Assembly (NCBI GenBank): GCA_013400115.1
Contig: VXBP01004182.1
Location: 517,563-581,562 of the forward strand
DNA length: 64,000 nucleotides
Reading direction: 5' to 3'
Origin: Rhinopomastus cyanomelas
Lineage: Eukaryota > Chordata > Aves > Bucerotiformes > Rhinopomastidae
Shown: positions 25,782 through 36,704 of the stretch, piece after piece
How the letters are laid out: every line of letters starts with the position of its first letter
Position numbering within the stretch: position 1 is the stretch's first letter
Made by a program: the position numbers and the translations under genes
Notes under the pieces: model-generated
The model's database searches: none
What the model was told of the DNA's origin: nothing
What the model saw: only the letters and a program-made list of their open reading frames with translations

Positions 25782-26700
25782 TTAAAAAAACTGTCCTGAG
25801 AGCTGGACCTTTGAAAAATGTATTTGAGAGCTGGACTGATGAATAGAAGCCTTGTGGGAAAGCACTGAGCAGTAAAGAACTAAGAGAAGGGCAAAGTTCA
25901 TCTGTTTGATGCGTGTCTCAAACTGGGCATCCTAGAGCTTGCTGTGCTTGCTGAATAGGATTTGAATTGACAGCTGATTGAGAGCACTGCCACATTCCAG
26001 CATCTCTGGAGAAACTGGGCTGCCTGCAAGTCATAAATAGGGAATAGACTGCACAAGAGAAGGCTGAGCATTTTCACATGCTTGCCCTGGCCCCTCTGAG
26101 TGCAGAAAGCAGGATTTAATTCCTGTACCTTTTGAACTGCATGAACAAGTCCAGCACAGTAGCTATAGGGCAAGCTAGCCCCCTCTTTAAACAGTAAAAT
26201 GCAAGTGATAAGCTGCTGTTTGAAATGTAAAGTTTTAACTTCATGTGCAGTGTTTACACAGTGGTACAGTTCTGGCTTGTTTTTGGGGTGGTAGGGCTTG
26301 TTTGGTTTTTGCACCTTATTTTGCTAAGAAGCTATTGAGGAAAGGAATTCCAGACTGGTCTGGATTCATTGCTTTCCAGTTATATTGATTAATGTAATGA
26401 AACAAGGTTTTAGAAAACAGTGTGTCAAGTTCTATAAAGCTACCAGATTGGTTATATGGAGTTCCATTATCACAGAATTGATTTATGTATCTTGCCCAAC
26501 ACAAATTATTTCAGAGATGTTGTCTGGTGTCCTGTGTTTCAGAGGCATTTTCAGTAAGTTTGGTGGCGCACTCATAGCGTGATGAAGGTTGGACACCCTT
26601 TAGTGAATTGGATACAGTCAAGAGTCCATCAATGTAACTTACCAAAAAAAGTCTAAAAATGTGGCTGATAGTTTTGTCTCAGAGATTTAATAGCTTGGAT

Positions 26701-26775
26701 TTGCTGTGGTGGGGGGATTGGACTGGGTGATCTTTTGAGGTCCGGTCCAGTCCCTAATGTTCTGGGATTCTGTTA
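26701..26775 (+). mobile_element. CR1 3' end, sense, very short
   Basis: Only the last 75 bases of CR1 are present: TTGCTGTGGTGGGGGGATTG through CCCTAATGTTCTGGGATTCT. Confidence 0.88.
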
Positions 26776-27272
26776 TCTACTTTTACTACTATGTTTGCAG
26801 ACAAGTTATCTAATCCTGTTGCACCACCTACTGTTGAAAAGCAGATGCTGGAATGGTTTTCCTTGCCTAAATCTTAAATGTAATCCCCTTAATTAAATTT
26901 GTTATATTTTATATATTATACTCTTATAATGGGATCACCAGTACTGGGAATAGTGATACACTGACGTAGGAGAATGCAAGAAAGTTGTTGTGCATGCAGA
27001 TGTCTGCCATGAGGGCTAGTCTGTAAAGCCTGTAACTTGTTTGTGAGGCCAATGTGCAGGTAAAGTGGGGTGCCTAAATCCTTGAAACTGTTTTTCTGCA
27101 TTTACAACATTTTTATACCATGTCAGTGTGTGAAGTGGAGTAAGCTTTTTTAATATCTATTATTAATATGTAAATATCTTTTTACTTGGAAGCATAGATG
27201 TAGAAGCAATTGTTTAAGCTTTTCTCGAACTTGTTTTGTTCTTTACCCCCTTTTTCTCCCCCAATTAACCAG

Positions 27273-27455
27273 GTGTAGGATATTCTGTGAGAGAGAAGCA
27301 GGACTCTCTGAGAAACTCCCCAGCCTCCCGGGCTAGCTCTGGTGAACTGCTCACTAAATCCAAACCGCCTGTCAAAAGATCAGTGCTTGAGAGGACACCT
27401 AGCATCTCCTCAGTCAGCAGTACTCAAAGTGAAAGAAGTCTTTTCAGCGGTAATT
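27273..27455 (+). CDS. MTUS1: MTUS1 third coding exon (183 nt, with an alternative donor 6 nt earlier)
   Basis: The acceptor follows a long C/T tract (CTTTACCCCCTTTTTCTCCC). The first two bases complete the codon opened by the previous exon. The 61-codon segment is basic and Ser-rich: LLTKSKPPVKRSVLERTPSI lines up with human PLPKSKASLKSPALRRTGST, and SSTQSERSLFSGN with human ASTHSELSTYSNNSGN. Two donors exist: GTAATT after 27449 and GTAAGT after 27455. The second is closer to consensus and preserves the conserved SGN. The exon is phase 1-1, so it can be skipped in frame. Confidence 0.9.
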
Positions 27456-30400
27456 GTAAGTATCTGTTGAGCTTATGGGTTTTAACTGGTAGCTGGTATA
27501 AGCTGCTCATTAAAAATAGAAATCCATTTGAAGGGAGTCCAGTCTGACAAAGTTGCATGCTAGTTCTCATTGCACAACTCACTATTTCTAGGTCTCGGTC
27601 TTTTTGCATCTTAAACTACAACTTTTCTTCTTGAGATGTGTCACCCGAAGGAGTGGCTTGAGTAGAGATTTCAGTACAGCTTGTCTGCTATCCCAGATAT
27701 TGCAAAACCAGTGAGCCTTCTTGAGAAAAGCAAACACAAAGAAACCTGTGGTGTAAAAATAAGTGTGAACGGTGTGAATACATGTTGTGACATTTGGAAC
27801 ACTGTGTTACAGGTTTTTGACAAAAATGTTCTTTGTGAGCTAGACTATATCTGCTTTCAGTATTTTAAGACTAAATGTGTAGATGAGATCAGAAGCAGAT
27901 AAATGAAGGTAAAACTTTGCATAGGTAGATTTCAATATTTTCTACAGTTACAGTAAGCATCAAGGTATCAGTTGAACCAAATCCAACTAGATTAAAACTA
28001 GGGAGAAAAATAAGAAACTCTCTTCGATTTGAAGCTCAACAAAGGCATTTGTACCAGCATTTGTAGGAGTTCTAGGGGCAAACACATGAAGGAAGTAACA
28101 CACAACTGACTGTCAGAGGTATTATGATTCCCAGCTAAATGTATTCAAATTAGTACATTCAAATATTCTGTTACTATCACATCATCTCTTATGTCTTGGA
28201 GACTGGGCAAAGGCCTTTCCTTTGTGCCAGATGCCATTTAAATCAGTCTTCATTGGGCTGCAAAAACAAACTGATTTAACATGCGCATATGCATGTTTAC
28301 ATTTATAGCTAAATTTTACCAGCCTTTTTTTTCCCTTGTAGTTCTTTCAATAAAAAAACTAACATATTCCTCAAAGGGATAAGAATATCTGTAATAAAAT
28401 ATGCGGTGCATGTTCCTAGGTAATCAGGTCAGTTCAGTAACCGTGACAGCCATGTTGACTTTTGCTGTTCAGGTCTAGCATTGTATCTGTAATTCCTAAG
28501 CAGCTTTGTCCTCTCTTCATTTACTCCCTCCCATAACAAAGGAAAGGGTCATCGCTTCATCTAACACAGAAGTGTGTTCAGATTAAGCTTTCAAACAGAT
28601 GATTCCTTATTTAGCCTGATTTGCTGGTTTGATCTGTTTGGTGCACTGCCTTCAAGCTGACAATTTCTTTCTACTTGGATTCACAAAGAGCAGTAAGAGC
28701 AGTATGATAGGTTGAACATGGCTGCAGTCTCTTTGGCTTTAAGCTTGCTTTGATCTTTTTGTAAATGACTATACCAGGAGGACTCCGCAGTTGCACAGAA
28801 ACTCATTTTTCCCCTCTTATCTTCATCAATTCGACACTAACACCACCGACTGACGCAGGAAGCCGCTATGATATTACATTTTTGACACTGCTAGTAGTGG
28901 GATCTTACAGCTTTTGCATTGCTTCTTTGTTAGCCACGTTTACTGGGAAAAGAAGTAGGTGGTATTCCTTTCTATTTCTATTTTAAAGCATGTGCTTTGT
29001 TTTGTGTGGGTTGGGAAACGTATGCATTGTTGGGAATTACTGATTTTCTGTGAACTGTCTTAATTTCTTATACTTGATGAGTTATTTGTGTTTGATCAGG
29101 TTTTGTGAGTATCATGAGTTTGTTACATATAATTAGTGTGTTAGTAAAGAGAAGTTTTTACAACTATTGAATCTAACGGGAAAGAAAATTGACTTTGTGC
29201 TCCAGCATACAGTGCTGTTCTTTTTATTCCTCCATTTAGTCTACTCTACAGTATTGTCAGGGAAAAAACAACCTTTGTCTGTTAACCTAAAATGCTTTTA
29301 TTAGACTGCTGAGACACATGGAGATTAAGATAGGAGGCTTATGCTGTCTATGCAACTTTATTAAATCGACAGAGCCGCCTGGCTTCTTTTGTGTAAGGAG
29401 TTGCCTTCTTGAGAGAAAAATTACAGAAGAGCCTGTTTCTCGTGCTGTGTCAGCTCACCCCTTTGTTATGGGATGTACTAGGATTGATAGTTTCCTGTGA
29501 CAGCATAAGGGGCTTGGGTTTTTTTGTTATTTAACGAGCACTTTAGTTTTATGGTTTTCTCTAAAAAGACTTCTTCATTTTTAAACTGCTCAAATAACAA
29601 GTTTGAAGTGCTGTCGTTAACAAAAGCATATTTACACATCAGTCTGAGCACTGAAGAATGGAAATTGAGAGCAGTCTTCTTCACTTCAGTGCTGAGCTGA
29701 GAATACCAGAATTTGAATGTACTGATGTATTTGACCTCTAAGATGAGTAACAAAAATTCCTAATTGAATTCCATTAGAATAATTGTGTTGGAAGGAAATA
29801 GCATTTCAGAAGTGTAAAAGCTAATCCTAGCAACTGACCTAGTGATGCGTTTCTGTACAGACAACACTTTACTGAAATAATTTTCACTATTTCAGTGTTC
29901 AAACCTTTAGCTGAGGTGAGATCACCTCATCATAGCTGTTTCTTTCATCACAATTGCAGTAGCTGCTCCTCGTTCTAACTGTCTGGGAATCGCACCGTGA
30001 CTACGCTTTGCAAACTTGTTCTTTTTTCTGCATGAAGCCTGGTTATCTGACTGCAGAGATTCTCACAGGACCAAACAGTGCCCAAACTACTCCTGCACCA
30101 GACCATGCTTGCTTGCTCAGTTTTACATCCGTGCATGCTTGAGGTAGAAGAAAGGAACAGAGTTGTTTCTAGGCAACTGTTAACTGCCTGCAGGGAGCTC
30201 TCTGCAGAAATCTACAGAGAAAGTTAATTACTAATCAAGTCTCAGGCGTTACTACAACAAATGAACTTGACTCAGCTGATGCTGATCAGGGTCAACATTC
30301 TGCAGAATAATTGTGTTACTGGTGTCTCATGCAAATTGTTCCTCACGTATAGATTTTTTTTGGGATATATTTTACTTTTCAGACTTTAGAAAGCCTCCGT

Positions 30401-31953
30401 TATTCTTCATTTTAAAAAAAAAAAAGGGGGACAGGAGAATTTCAGCTGCTTATGTTTGTAAAGTGAGAAGCACTCCTGTCCCTGTTTCTGCATGTGAAAA
30501 CAGTGATTAGTGACTGAAAAGCATCTTTTGGAAGCACTGAACTTCCACAGCTTATGCCAGTGCAGTTAGAGATGGTAAAAGCTCTGTGTTCTATCTTTTG
30601 ATAAAGTGTGTAGTTCACACTGTCTTTAGAAAAAGCCTCACTAAAACTGTCATCTCGAGCAAACCTGATGCTACGTGGCCCGTTTTAAATGGTGAGAGAA
30701 AAAAGCAGCAGTGTGGACAGACTATTTGGTGTGACTTCAGTTTTTGCTTTCCTCTGGTTAGTGCAGTATTGGTCTCTTACTCTTTAATGTTTCTGTGTGG
30801 ATTATTGAGCAGTGCCTAAACCAAGGTGTACTCAGTCTGTGCTTATTAAAGAAGCAATTTCATGTTTCTGGAAAAATAAACCCAGGCTTTCCCCAAATTC
30901 CACTTGTGTTTTTCTCAAGTAAAAACTCTTTGTGACAATAAGCCCCACCCTTTCTCAAGTTCCTTTGAGACAGAACAAAATATCTTCTGTAGTAACTGCC
31001 TTGTTAGTTTGAAACTTGATTTTGCTGTGAGGTAGCAATTGCTTATTGTCTTACCTCCCCCAATTTGCATCTGTCTTCCTCTTTCTGCATTTTGTTGTAT
31101 GACTTCTGAGGCTGAGGGGAGACCTCATTGCTCTGTACAAGTGTCTGAAAGAACATAGTAGAGATGTTGGTGCTGGTCTCTTCTCACAGGCAATTAGCAA
31201 CAGAACCAGAGGGAAGGGCTTCAAACGCCAACAGGGAAGCGTTAGATTGGACATCAGGAAGTTATTCCTGGTGAGAGTGGTCAGGCACTGGAATGGGCTG
31301 CTCAGGATGGTTGTTGAGTCCCCATCCCTGGATGGGTTTGAAAGTCACTTAGATGTGGTGTTATGGCATCTGTGTTAGGGTGACCTTGTAGAGTAGAGTT
31401 GACGGTTGGACTCTATGATCTCAAGGGTCTTTCCCAACCTGAATGATTCTGTGACTCTGACTTCAGTCTTCTGGAGGTGCATGCATTGTATCATTGAAAC
31501 AGCAGACATAGCTCAGACAAGAGAAGAGGGAAAGGTATTGAGTGATGAGGGTGCCTGGGCTTTGTTTCGGTTTTTTTTTAAAGTCAATTCTGTGGGCATA
31601 ACATCTTTGTGTACTGATGATGCTTTTTCTTGGCTTAAACTGAAATGAGTTCTGTGCTTGCTTTTTACAGCAAGTTTCTAGAGATGTATCCTGATCAATA
31701 CACTTTCACAAATATCTCCCCTGTTACGCACATTTGAGCTGGATGTCTAGTGTTGAGAAGTGTTTGCAGCATGGACTGATCTGTTACAGTTCATCAGCCT
31801 GTCTGTACTGAAGATATCAGGTGTTCATAAAGTTTTTATTCCAACTTGTGTTCCTTCAAAGTTTAGCCTCCAATAAAACAGGCTTGTTTTGGGATTTCAT
31901 TTTGCAAAACTAGATACTGCCAAGAGCAAATTCTTTGTTATTCTGTGTTGCAG
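27456..31953 (+). other. MTUS1: MTUS1 intron
   Basis: The intron is AT-rich with one sense CR1 of the second subfamily (31108-31459). A 73-codon frame starting at 28765 has one hydrophobic stretch and could end at a donor; I do not accept it as a gene. Nothing else recognisable is present. Confidence 0.75.
31108..31459 (+). mobile_element. CR1 LINE fragment of the second subfamily, sense
   Basis: It begins with a relic of the reverse-transcriptase C-terminal region (AGGGGAGACCTCATTGCTCT), passes GGGCTGCTCAGGATGGTTGT and ends with CAAGGGTCTTTCCCAACCTG and AATGATTCTGTGACTCTG. It lies about 500 bases before the acceptor of the next MTUS1 exon. Confidence 0.93.
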
Positions 31954-32088
31954 CAGCAAGTGCCACAGTCATCATCAAGAATGGAGAATGCCCTTTAAAA
32001 CCAACTTGCCAGAATAACATTCCAGGATCTGTCCCTTTGAAAGCAGTACCGAGACCTAGATTACACTTGTTGAAGTCTACTTCAAAAG
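31954..32088 (+). CDS. MTUS1: MTUS1 fourth coding exon (135 nt, NAGNAG acceptor)
   Basis: The exon encodes 45 codons in phase 1-1. SATVIIKNGECPLKP corresponds to human NAAVIKYEEKPPKP, and VPRPRLHLLKSTSKG to human VSRAHVHLMKTPPKG. The acceptor is a tandem CAGCAG, so splicing after the first or second CAG would add or remove one codon (start at 31954 or 31957). The donor is GTATGT after 32088. It is the last well-conserved piece of the basic central region before the variable linker exons. Confidence 0.9.
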
Positions 32089-32308
32089 GTATGTGGATCC
32101 TCTGTTTGTAGACAGAGTGAAACTATAGCTACTACTACTGCTCCGTTACTCTGCCTTTTGCAAGGGGCTGTCTCCTGAAATAGATATTAAACACGGTTAT
32201 GTATTAAATGCTGGTCTCTGAAAACAGAGTGAGAATGTCTTCTTACTGTCTGAAATGGAAGCAAAGGTTTGCTCTAAGTTTTAATAGAGATCAAACAATG
32301 TATAAAAT

Positions 32309-32376
32309 CACAGAATGGTGGGGTTTGGAAGGAACCTCTGAAGACCATTAATCCAACCACCCTGTAGAGTAATTGT
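32309..32376 (-). mobile_element. CR1 3' end, antisense, short and diverged
   Basis: TCACAGAATGGTGGGGTTTG followed by GGAAGGAACCTCTGAAGACC and TAATCCAACCACCCTG matches an antisense CR1 terminus of an older subfamily. Confidence 0.75.
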
Positions 32377-33319
32377 GCTTCATTGTCTGATACTCAAGGA
32401 AACATTAAATGTGTTTTCTGCATTTGGATGAAACATCATTCTGTTTACTGTTGAAGCCGGGATCATTTGATTGACCAATAGTGCTTCCCTGCTCAAGCCA
32501 CAAACAGCAGCTGACAGCTCATTCTCTGGTCAAAGTTAAAGACATAATGGGAATAGAATAAGTAAGTTTGGTGTGTGTCTTTCTTCCCCCCTAAATCCTA
32601 GTTATAATCAGCTTGCTTCTGACCATCTTTGTGGTGAACTCGTTATTGTAATTGGATAAACCTAATTAAATACTGGGCTCCTACTTCAGGCTTAAGTGTT
32701 AAGCTGGTATCTCACATAACTGAGAAATGTCGTGTTTTAAGATAACCAGGACCACTTTTTAACCTTTGGATTTGCTCTAGGCTGCATGTCTACCCTGAGT
32801 GCAGCTGCCCTGGAACTGTGCCCATGTGGCAGAGGAGGACGTTTGACAGTTCCTTCTGTGATGTCCACACATCTCATTTGCTCTGGAGATTGTTTTAAAA
32901 CCCCCAGGAGCGAGCCTGCCCTGGCTCTCACATGTGATGTTGCTGCCCTGCCCTGCCTGTACCCCTGACTCAGCCCTGACTGCTGCTGCTGCTCTTGGCC
33001 AGGTCGTGCTCCTTGATATCAGCATCACTGCTTGGGCACCCTTTTCCCTTCTTCTCACTCTGTTTGTGCTGAACCCTTTTTACTGCCTGTGTGCAGTGAG
33101 CTCCCAAGCTCTCTTATCTTCCCACTGTTGTTATTACTAAAACTGTTTTAGCTTCCAACCTCAGCAAACCCTTGAAAGATTTCTTCTTCCTTCTCTTGGG
33201 GAAAAAGGGAGAGGGAACTGGTCCCATGATTTGACCAGTCTTAGCCAACTGGTGACAATAAATGGAAGAGATGTCAGCTAAATGTTGTGCTTTAGGGGAC
33301 AGGTTTAAAAATGGTTAAG

Positions 33320-33642
33320 GGTATAAATATGTGAAGGGTGAGTCAGGAGGATGGAGCCAGGCTCTGCTCGGTGTTATCTAATGATAAGACAAGGTGCAAT
33401 GTGTGTAAGCTGGAACTTAAGAAGTTCCACATCAATATGGGAAGGACCTTCTTCCCAGTGAGGGTGATGGAGCACTGGAAGGGGCTGCCCAGGGAGGTTG
33501 TGGAGTGTCCTTCTCTGAAGATGTTTAAAACCCACCCGGCCATGTTCCTGTGCAACTGGATCTAGGTGATCCTGCTGTGGCGGGGGGATTGGACTAGATG
33601 ATCTCTTGAGGTCCCTTCCAATCCCTGATGTTCTGTGCTCTT
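33320..33642 (+). mobile_element. CR1 3' fragment, sense
   Basis: It runs from GGGTATAAATATGTGAAGGG through AGGATGGAGCCAGGCTCTGC and GGATCCTGCTGTGGCGGGGG-type blocks to CCCTGATGTTCTGTG. Only the non-coding 3' part and the last codons of ORF2 remain. Confidence 0.93.
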
Positions 33643-33894
33643 CCATGAAACAGAATGTGCCGCAAACTGTAAATCACTTGAAACAAACATAAGTTACGTG
33701 TCTGTCTGATGACCTTGTGCTCTCTGTTGGAGCCCAGCATGTGCGTCACTACTGTGCATTGCTCAACATCTCAAGTGACTTGGGCAGTAGAACTGTACTT
33801 AAGTATGTGCGGAACATTGTGCCCGGAAGAAGCTGGTATTTCCTGCCTCTGTGCAGTGTTGCTTGTACTGTTCTGTTCTGTTTTGAGGCCTTCC

Positions 33895-34285
33895 CAATTC
33901 AACAGAATGGTGGACTGGACATTTAGAAGGATGGTTCAGGTTTCTGTATGCATGACCTGTGATGAGAGGTTGAGGCAGTTGAGCTTGTGTAATCAGGCAA
34001 AAAGGAAAGTAAGAGTTAGTGGCACAGTCTGCTGTAACTTTAAAAGTTACTGCAGAGATGATAGTGCGAAACCACATGATGTGACAATGGAAAATGATTG
34101 CAAATTGTGGAATCGGAGATGCAGCATTGCCCAGCACAACAGAGCTGCCCTTCCTGAAGATGTGGGAGGCTCAGCTAGACAAAAGTATGGTCAACTGATT
34201 TGTTGTCTTGGTGGTGCCCTTGCTTTGAATGGGAGGCTGGATAGCTGAACTCCAGAGGTCCCTTTCAGTGAATATTTCTGTAGTT
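33895..34285 (+). mobile_element. Very degraded CR1-like sequence, sense (uncertain)
   Basis: Scattered matches to old CR1 appear in the right order: GATGAGAGGTTGAGGCAGTT, CTTCCTGAAGATGTGGGAGG, GGGAGGCTGGATAGCTGAAC and CCAGAGGTCCCTTTCAGTGA. A 179-codon frame crossing it (33709-34248) has no family resemblance and I take it as chance. Confidence 0.4.
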
Positions 34286-34602
34286 TTGTTGGATTTTCTG
34301 TTTTTTTGAGGCTTCACTAATTCAATCTCAGTGCTCAAGTGAAATCTTGACTAATGTTTTCTTCTTAGAAGCTTTATGTAGATGTAGATTTATACAGCTA
34401 GAAGCTGTAACTGTCTTTGTATTTTTTCCAGTATCAGTTTTCTAGTAAAAGAAAGGTAAGTGTTGCTTAAAGATTCTAGGAGGCATCTGGGTTTTTTGCA
34501 TTGTTTTGTGCAACTTGTACTCTCCAAATATTTTGTTTACATTTAGGTTTTTAATTGTTGACATAGTTCTGTTTTTAACAAAATGTCAACTAATGCTTCT
34601 AG

Positions 34603-34692
34603 GAGCCAAGGCCAGGTCTGCTTCACAGAATCAGTGCATTCCAAAGTCATCAGGGCCACTGCACATACCAAGGAAAGTCAGTGAGGCTAGAG
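34603..34692 (+). CDS. MTUS1: MTUS1 fifth coding exon, 30-codon cassette
   Basis: The 90-base exon is flanked by an AG acceptor (GCTTCTAG) and a GTAAGC donor. It starts by completing a Gly codon and ends in phase 1, fitting the exons either side. The peptide (AKARSASQNQCIPKSSGPLH and about ten more residues) is basic and Ser-rich. I cannot align it with the human long isoform as I remember it, where the preceding exon seems to join directly to the counterpart of the next one. It may therefore be an optional or lineage-specific cassette. Support comes from splice sites, phase and composition, not from homology. Confidence 0.65.
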
Positions 34693-34952
34693 GTAAGCAG
34701 CTGTAGGGTAAAGTAAATTTTTTCACTTAAATTATTTCATCCCTCTGTCTTGAAAAAGAGCAGATCTGCTTTATGATGTCAGAGTAACTGAGACAGTCTG
34801 CTTTTTCCTTGTAGTTCATAGTATTGGAGACTGGCTCTGCCAAGTGTTCCTTATTTAACTGTTTCATCTGCTGGGAAAAAATTGTTGTGTAGTGTCTGCC
34901 TGAAGCTTGCATCCTCTGGGGACTCAGAATATTTGATAATATCTGTTGAATG

Positions 34953-35029
34953 ATCACAGAATTACAGAACATTAGGGATTGGAAGGGACCTCGAAAGATC
35001 ATCCAGTCCAATCCATCCTGCTCCATCAG
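34953..35029 (-). mobile_element. CR1 3' end, antisense, short
   Basis: TCACAGAATTACAGAACATT followed by AGGGATTGGAAGGGACCTCG is an antisense CR1 terminus. It is cut off within the GATCCTGCTG block, a few bases before a sense CR1 copy. Confidence 0.9.
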
Positions 35030-35035
35030 GAGCTC

Positions 35036-35312
35036 TGGATGGAGCCAGGCTCTGCTCAGTGGCATCTAATGATAGGACAAGGGGCAATAAGTGTGAGCTG
35101 GAACATTATGAGAAGGAACCTCTTCATGGTGAAGTTGACAGAGCACTTGAAGGGGCTGCCCAGGGGGGTTGTAGAGTCTCCTTCTGTGGAGACGTTTGAA
35201 ACCCACCTGGACATGTTCTTGTGCAGCTTAATCTAGGTGATCCTGCTGTGTGGAGGGACTGGACATGCATGATGTTTCGAGGTCCCTTCCAATCTCAAAG
35301 TTCTGCAACTGT
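35036..35312 (+). mobile_element. CR1 3' fragment, sense
   Basis: It starts at GATGGAGCCAGGCTCTGCTC and ends at CCAATCTCAAAGTTCTGCAA, with the usual internal blocks between. It sits head to head with the short antisense copy just upstream. Confidence 0.92.
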
Positions 35313-35532
35313 TATTTGTCGTAGTCCTTTATGAACAAGTTAAATAAAAGGGAATTAATTAATCATGTGTTTTCTAAATAGTTTAAACTTATAATGCTGT
35401 ATCATGCTGTAGAAAATGCCAACAGAACACTGCAAGAAGGAAACTGCTGAAATCATTATGTTTTAGGAGATTATGTGGAAAGGATCTAGAAAAAAGCACC
35501 CCCTTACTGACTTGTTTTTCTGAACATCATAG

Positions 35533-35580
35533 GTAGTCCTGGAAGAAATGGGCACCAAAGCCTATCTTGTTTGGGTCCTG
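35533..35580 (+). CDS. MTUS1: MTUS1 sixth coding exon, 16 codons
   Basis: This 48-base exon follows a good polypyrimidine tract (GACTTGTTTTTCTGAACATCATAG) and ends at GTGAGT. Phase is 1-1. The peptide SPGRNGHQSLSCLGP plausibly matches the short human segment PSRKNLFTALNA that directly precedes the common VEKSRQK core, in both length and position. The last base, G, would start the Val or Ala codon at the junction with the core exons, which lie beyond the right edge of the window. Confidence 0.72.
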
Positions 35581-36577
35581 GTGAGTTTTCTCAATGTATT
35601 TTCACATTGTCTGTGGTGCAACTTCAATCGGGTTTCTGTGTTATGTTGGTATATTGGCTCTTTCCTTGGAAAAACAATTTAATAAGTAATTCCATAAACT
35701 GTCACTGATTTCAGTTTCCAGGGATATGGAAAAACATCTTGTGTTTTTTTAGTGCTGTCTTGTGGCTCCAGTTGATTACAGAATATGTGCTATCTGTTGT
35801 GCTCTGTTTCCAGTGAAACATAAAGAGGTTTTAACTAATCAAAAAAATGGTGGCAATGAAACTTAGAGATTCGTTTTGCTGTTTAGCCACAGTGACGTGT
35901 AATGACTAAAGCTCGTGTATTCTGACTTTAAAAAAAGAAATAAACAGAAGAGTCATGCAGAATAACAGGCTTATGTGGAAGGGTTCATGGTAGGATACCC
36001 TTTTGGTCTGAGCCTTCCCTATGTATTGCCGTAGATTGTGCTTGAATAAGAAGTTAAAATTATCTGAGTGTGTTGGGGGAGGGGGGTGTGCGTATGGCAG
36101 AGGGAGGAATCGCAGCTGATCAAGTGGCAGATGGCTTTCCAAAATCTGGCAGAGTTTTAAGGACTTCATACTGAGTTTGGTTTTGGTGTTTATGCCAGTC
36201 AGGACACCTGGTGCTAGTTTCTGTCTGCCAGGAGACAGAGAAGTCTTCAAGTGAATATTTCTACTTGCAGCAATTTCCAGGTTTTTGCAAGAGAGTTGGC
36301 AGCCTCTATTACTTTCCCGAGCATCACTGTCTATTTGTTGAATTAAAAGGTGCTTGTAATTAAAAGCCTTTTTGAAAGATACTGAGGATCACTGGAAAGC
36401 CCTGTGTCCTCTGAGTGAACAGCAGATGTCATTCTGAAAGCACTGCGATAGCCAAGCAGATGTTATGAATTCGAGTGTGGAATTACTGGCTAAATCAGCT
36501 TTGACCTGTAACTGTGTACCAGTATGATTCTTTAATTTCCTGTGGTCATAACATGAGTCTAATACTTTTACCTTTGA

Positions 36578-36704
36578 TGTGTTTAAAGGTCACCTTAGGT
36601 GTAGTGTTGGGGGATCCGGTTTAGGGGTGAACTTGTAGCTCAGGGTTGATGGTTGGACCTGATGATCCCAAGGGTCTTTTCCAACCTGAGTGATTCTGTG
36701 ATTC
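36578..36704 (+). mobile_element. CR1 3' end of the second subfamily, sense
   Basis: GTGTAGTGTTGGGGGATCCG, TGATGGTTGGACCTGATGAT and CAAGGGTCTTTTCCAACCTG lead to GTGATTCTGTGATTCTA, the usual end of this subfamily. Confidence 0.92.

Larger units (their letters stand above)
20442..27272 (+). other. MTUS1: MTUS1 intron with old and young CR1 pieces
   Basis: This 6.8-kb intron is AT-rich. It holds an 11-base tandem motif at 20676-20713, a degraded CR1 at 22250-22400, a G/T-rich low-complexity patch at 24524-24590, an 18-base duplication at 25173-25208, and sense CR1 ends at 25621-25781 and 26701-26775. Open frames near 22672, 24463 and 25898 do not resemble any protein I know and lack coherent splice sites. 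Confidence 0.75.
32089..34602 (+). other. MTUS1: MTUS1 intron with CR1 copies
   Basis: The intron contains an antisense CR1 end (32309-32376), a sense CR1 (33320-33642) and a very degraded, possibly CR1-like stretch (33895-34285). The C/T-rich piece 32780-33160 gives several short frames on both strands, but none resembles a known protein. Confidence 0.7.
34693..35532 (+). other. MTUS1: MTUS1 intron carrying an inverted CR1 pair
   Basis: This 840-base intron is nearly half CR1: an antisense end at 34953-35029 and a sense copy at 35036-35312 lie almost adjacent. The remainder is AT-rich without features. Confidence 0.75.

Noticed and set aside
32780..33160. Several overlapping frames and C/T-rich sequence suggesting an exon or LTR
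   Set aside because: No target-site duplication, LTR ends, primer-binding site or protein similarity could be seen; the evidence is insufficient.
33709..34248. 179-codon frame in an MTUS1 intron
   Set aside because: It crosses a degraded CR1-like stretch, an opposite-strand frame overlaps it, and its protein shows no recognisable domain; length alone is compatible with chance.
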